This document shows, piece after piece, positions 61,529 through 64,000 of a stretch of DNA of 64,000 bases. Below the pieces are notes generated by a model. That model saw only the letters and a list, made by a program, of their open reading frames with translations, made no database searches and was not told where the DNA came from. Position numbers and translations under genes: made by a program. The stretch lies in assembly GCA_034409565.1 (NCBI GenBank), contig DAOUMS010000022.1, positions 62,001-126,000 of the forward strand, read 5' to 3'. Every line of letters begins with the position of its first letter. Position 1 is the stretch's first letter. The stretch comes from E44-bin89 sp034409565. GTDB taxonomy: Bacteria; Chloroflexota; Dehalococcoidia; Dehalococcoidales; RBG-16-60-22.

Positions 61529-62035
61529 TCATCTGTTGGGAGGTCTGACTTCCAGCTCGAGAAGTGCCTGCTTCCGGTGCAGTCCGCCACCGTAGCCGAC
61601 GAGTCCACCGCTGGCCCCGATAACGCGATGACAGGGCACGATAATGGCTACCGGATTGGTACCTATGGCCTGGCCGACAGCCCGGCTGGCCCCGGGACGA
61701 CCCAGAGCACTGGCTATCTGCCCGTATGACCTGGTCTGGCCATAAGGTATACCCAGGAGGAGTTCCCAGACCCGGCGCTGGAACTCGGTGCCACGAAGGT
61801 CGAGGGGAACGGTGAACTCATGCAAACCACCGGCAAAGTAGGCATTAAGTTCCGCAATTATCTCATCGTTCTTACCGGCCGCGTCTCTGGCTTCGATACC
61901 CTGCCGGCGCCACCGCGCCATCAGTGACGGCATATGGGACTCGGTCTTGACACAGACGGCACCACGAGAAGAGCTGCCGACGATATAGGTTCCAAGCGGA
62001 CTGTCATAGTGCCCTAAGTAGAATGTTTCCTTCAT
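61529..62035 (-). CDS. ogt: methylated-DNA--protein-cysteine methyltransferase
   Basis: A 168-residue suicide repair protein that removes alkyl groups from O6-guanine. The acceptor Cys135 is in IVPCHRVIGASGGLVGYGGGLHRKQALLELE. The DNA-binding wing has IPYGQTRSYGQIASALGRPGASRAVGQAIGTNP with the Arg finger. Standard length for the Ogt type. First gene beyond the island; its composition is again core-like. Confidence 0.95.
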   Translation of the reverse strand: MKETFYLGHYDSPLGTYIVGSSSRGAVCVKTESHMPSLMARWRRQGIEARDAAGKNDEIIAELNAYFAGGLHEFTVPLDLRGTEFQRRVWELLLGIPYGQTRSYGQIASALGRPGASRAVGQAIGTNPVAIIVPCHRVIGASGGLVGYGGGLHRKQALLELEVRPPNR

Positions 62036-62093
62036 GCTGGCCTCGGCCCCGCAAAAATTGAATACGGTGTCTCCTCAGTATAGCATAAATAGC

Positions 62094-63320
62094 CTATTTC
62101 AGGCTTTCAAGCAGGTCCTGGCGGCAGGTCAGAGACGATACCGTCGTCAGGAACTCCTTCAATGACGCGCTCTGTTCCCTCAGCCTCTGCAACTCGTCGC
62201 CTATCGGACTGACGGAGGTTGGGCGGTCGGCATAAGCGCCGTAAAAGGCGAAGTAGGCCTGGTTCAGCTTTCGGATATGGTACCCCTTGGACGCGAGGTA
62301 CTGCCGCTTTGCCTCCATGAACGCCTCCACCTGCTCAACTTCGCCCTGTGCCAGGTATTCATCCACCGCCCTCCGTATCTCACGCATCTCGCTATCGAAA
62401 TCAAAACCTGACTTTGGGTTCTGCTCACCATCCGTGCTTTGCAAATCGGGGTAGTAGCTCTCCACCACCATGCCGCCTATCTCCTTGCTAATCATACTGG
62501 CCACGGTTTCATTCATAGTGGCAATTTCATAGTTGCGGGCCACACCGATAAGGTCTAGCACGTAGCGAAATCCCAGAGGTTTGAAGGACAAATATTGATG
62601 CAGCCATTCCTCGGCTGCGGCATCAACGGTAAAGCGCAGGCTTGCCTCATTGGTCACGAATACCGGGTAAGTCCCGCCAAACCCACCAAGCCCCACCACG
62701 ATTGAAGACACGTCCAGCTTATCAACCTCGCCCTCAATCTGCTCCATTTCTGCCACCGCCACCTCCTGTCGGAGCACAATTTCCCGCATGCTTTCTATCC
62801 TGTCCCGGGGGGAAATAACCAGCAAATGGGGCGGCTTATCCAGTTTGAAATCCACTGGCGGGAAAACCATTTTCAATTTCAAGTACCTGTCGGCCGGATG
62901 GTAAATATCTTGCTGAACCAGGATGTCCCTTATCTGCCCGGCAATTACCCTCTCCACCGCATTTATCAGTGAATCCCTTTTCGGCTGCAGTTCGCTTAAT
63001 TCCGCCTCCAGGGGTGCCAGCTCGCCCGCTTTGTTGCCCGCCTTTACCGCCTCTATCTCGGATTTCAGGGTTTTTATCCGCACCACCGTGGCAAAGTAAT
63101 CATTCACCTTTTCCATTTCATCGGCAGCGGCCTTGTCCCGGCCCCGAAACACCTGTTTTACCCCTTCCGCAAAGGTGCTGGCCTCCCATTGCACAACATG
63201 GAAGCGATAAGGCCGCACAAGCTGGCTCAACCGTTTATGGAAATCTTTCGGGGCAGCACACCCGGTACCGAGCAAGCAAAATGAGATTAGACCTGCCATT
63301 ACTGCGAGCTCTATCTTCAA
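62094..63320 (-). CDS. predicted lipoprotein with coiled-coil segments
   Basis: A 408-residue protein with signal and lipobox LLGTGC (Cys21). Charged helical regions follow: EMEKVNDYFATVVRIKTLKSEIEAVKAG around residues 74-100, and IESMREIVLRQEVAVAEMEQIEGEV around 175-200. C-terminal DEYLAQGEVEQVEAFMEAKRQYLASKGYHIRKLNQAYFAFYGAYADRP looks like a helical bundle and the final segment ends with LREQSASLKEFLTTVSSL. I do not recognise a named family; it may be a cell-surface protein of unknown role. Confidence 0.72.
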   Translation of the reverse strand: MKIELAVMAGLISFCLLGTGCAAPKDFHKRLSQLVRPYRFHVVQWEASTFAEGVKQVFRGRDKAAADEMEKVNDYFATVVRIKTLKSEIEAVKAGNKAGELAPLEAELSELQPKRDSLINAVERVIAGQIRDILVQQDIYHPADRYLKLKMVFPPVDFKLDKPPHLLVISPRDRIESMREIVLRQEVAVAEMEQIEGEVDKLDVSSIVVGLGGFGGTYPVFVTNEASLRFTVDAAAEEWLHQYLSFKPLGFRYVLDLIGVARNYEIATMNETVASMISKEIGGMVVESYYPDLQSTDGEQNPKSGFDFDSEMREIRRAVDEYLAQGEVEQVEAFMEAKRQYLASKGYHIRKLNQAYFAFYGAYADRPTSVSPIGDELQRLREQSASLKEFLTTVSSLTCRQDLLESLK

Positions 63321-63439
63321 CTCAGATTTGCCTTTGTTACCACTGCGTTGATGAGGAAAAAATATACCAACTCTGTTTTAGTATATTATGTAAACTTATT
63401 CTCTAAGAGCTGGCCGCTTGCGGGCAATCTTTGCATATT

Positions 63440-64000
63440 TCATTCCATTCTTACCGCAATTTTGGCCAGTTCCCAGGAGTATTCGTAAAGGTGCAAACCC
63501 TTGCTCATAGCCACTATCTCCCCGTCCTGAACGCCAACCTCGCTGGCGATATATTCCTTGAGCAGCTGAATGGCCGCCAGGTTTGAGGGAAAACCTGCCC
63601 AGAGGTCCCAGGAGCGGAAGTAGACCACAAAATTGAGCTTGCCATGCCTGATGCGGGTGTCTATGGCCCGCAGGCAAGGAGGGTCGGAGAGAAAGATGGA
63701 CTGCGCGTCACCCACCGCCATAAAAGCCTGATTGGTGTTAAAGCCGTCTTCCTGGTACATCTTGATTACCTCGGCAATCTGCTTCTCCAGGTACTGGCCA
63801 TAGGTGTACTGCTCACCTTCCTTGCGGTGGGCCGTCATCAGATATGGCAGGTACTCCTCCACGTAGTCCATGGTGCTCGGCGGGGGCACTCCCTGAGGCA
63901 CGTCCGGTACCAGTGGCCTCGTGCCGGGATAATGAATCTGAATAACGACAAAGTCAAGCTCTTTCCGCCTTTCCCCAGCATAGCTGCCCCGCTCAATTTT
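63440..64000 (-). CDS. thyA: thymidylate synthase family protein (5' end outside window)
   Basis: An open frame running to the right edge, so the N-terminus is missing. The visible 187 residues include an N-terminal ERGSYAGERRKELDFVVIQIHYPG and the ThyA-type C-terminal block CLRAIDTRIRHGKLNFVVYFRSWDLWAGFPSNLAAIQLLKEYIA, which aligns with the RSxD-LP-N dUMP-binding motif, then HLYEY near the end. The cysteine in PPCLRAID corresponds to the catalytic PPCH position, with Leu in place of His. This divergent form is like the short thymidylate synthases of archaea. It makes dTMP from dUMP. Confidence 0.78.
   Translation of the reverse strand, partial: KIERGSYAGERRKELDFVVIQIHYPGTRPLVPDVPQGVPPPSTMDYVEEYLPYLMTAHRKEGEQYTYGQYLEKQIAEVIKMYQEDGFNTNQAFMAVGDAQSIFLSDPPCLRAIDTRIRHGKLNFVVYFRSWDLWAGFPSNLAAIQLLKEYIASEVGVQDGEIVAMSKGLHLYEYSWELAKIAVRME

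Noticed and set aside
1..64000. CRISPR array
   Set aside because: No regularly spaced repeat series of CRISPR type was seen; the repeats found are short inverted or paired elements.

Overview
The window looks like a chromosomal segment of an uncultured anaerobic bacterium, most likely Chloroflexota of the Dehalococcoidia type. This rests on a combination of traits and not on a marker gene: a four-subunit archaeal-style pyruvate:ferredoxin oxidoreductase, LL-diaminopimelate aminotransferase next to dapF, a stand-alone FMN glutamate-synthase domain, a fused trehalose-6-phosphate synthase/phosphatase, and a zinc-ribbon tyrosine integrase. No rRNA is present, so the assignment is inference.

Core region, 1-34.8 kb (GC-rich, densely coding). 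1-3420 is the end of a Mrp/Nuo-like cation/proton antiporter operon, followed by a convergent Na/Ca-exchanger-type antiporter. A tRNA-Arg(CCG) with a strong promoter leads into porCDAB. Next come tRNA-Pro, a lipid kinase, hisF, an FMN glutamate synthase ending in a textbook terminator, a K+ channel, and a rubredoxin gene broken by a 10-bp tandem duplication. Trehalose synthesis plus a GT4 glycosyltransferase follow, then flavin reductase-ROK kinase-pyruvate kinase, phosphoglycerate mutase, tRNA-Gly, a sugar nucleotidyltransferase, a double-VOC protein, tRNA-Met/Ile2, an L-2-hydroxyglutarate-oxidase-like flavoprotein and small membrane proteins. A long minus-strand run dxs-pgk-tpiA-miaA-dapF-dapL-hflX joins isoprenoid, glycolytic, tRNA-modification and lysine/cell-wall functions.

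Genomic island, about 34.78-61.47 kb (clearly AT-richer). It starts at the 3' half of an intact tRNA-Arg(TCT), and its far end carries a 45-nt copy of that half (42/45 identical). Just inside the tRNA lies a decayed tyrosine integrase with an apparent internal deletion and a one-base deletion in its active-site His codon. The two ends also share an inverted repeat of about 45 bp with a 16-bp perfect core. The cargo is catabolic. One long minus-strand series is IclR regulator-hyuA-hyuB-TRAP (PQM)-two dehydrogenase-like enzymes-NHL propeller protein-aminotransferase-small membrane ORF-Ldh2 dehydrogenase-MFS. A second module is IclR-TRAP (PQM)-FAD oxidoreductase. A plus-strand pair encodes a 4-oxalocrotonate-type tautomerase and an FMN alpha-hydroxyacid dehydrogenase. 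Each IclR gene has a sigma70-type promoter and a private inverted-repeat operator. The set suggests uptake of organic acids or cyclic amides/ureides, ring opening, and oxidation or transamination of hydroxy/keto acids; the substrates cannot be read from the sequence.

After the island the core-like composition returns: O6-alkylguanine-DNA methyltransferase, a lipoprotein, and a thymidylate-synthase gene cut by the window edge.
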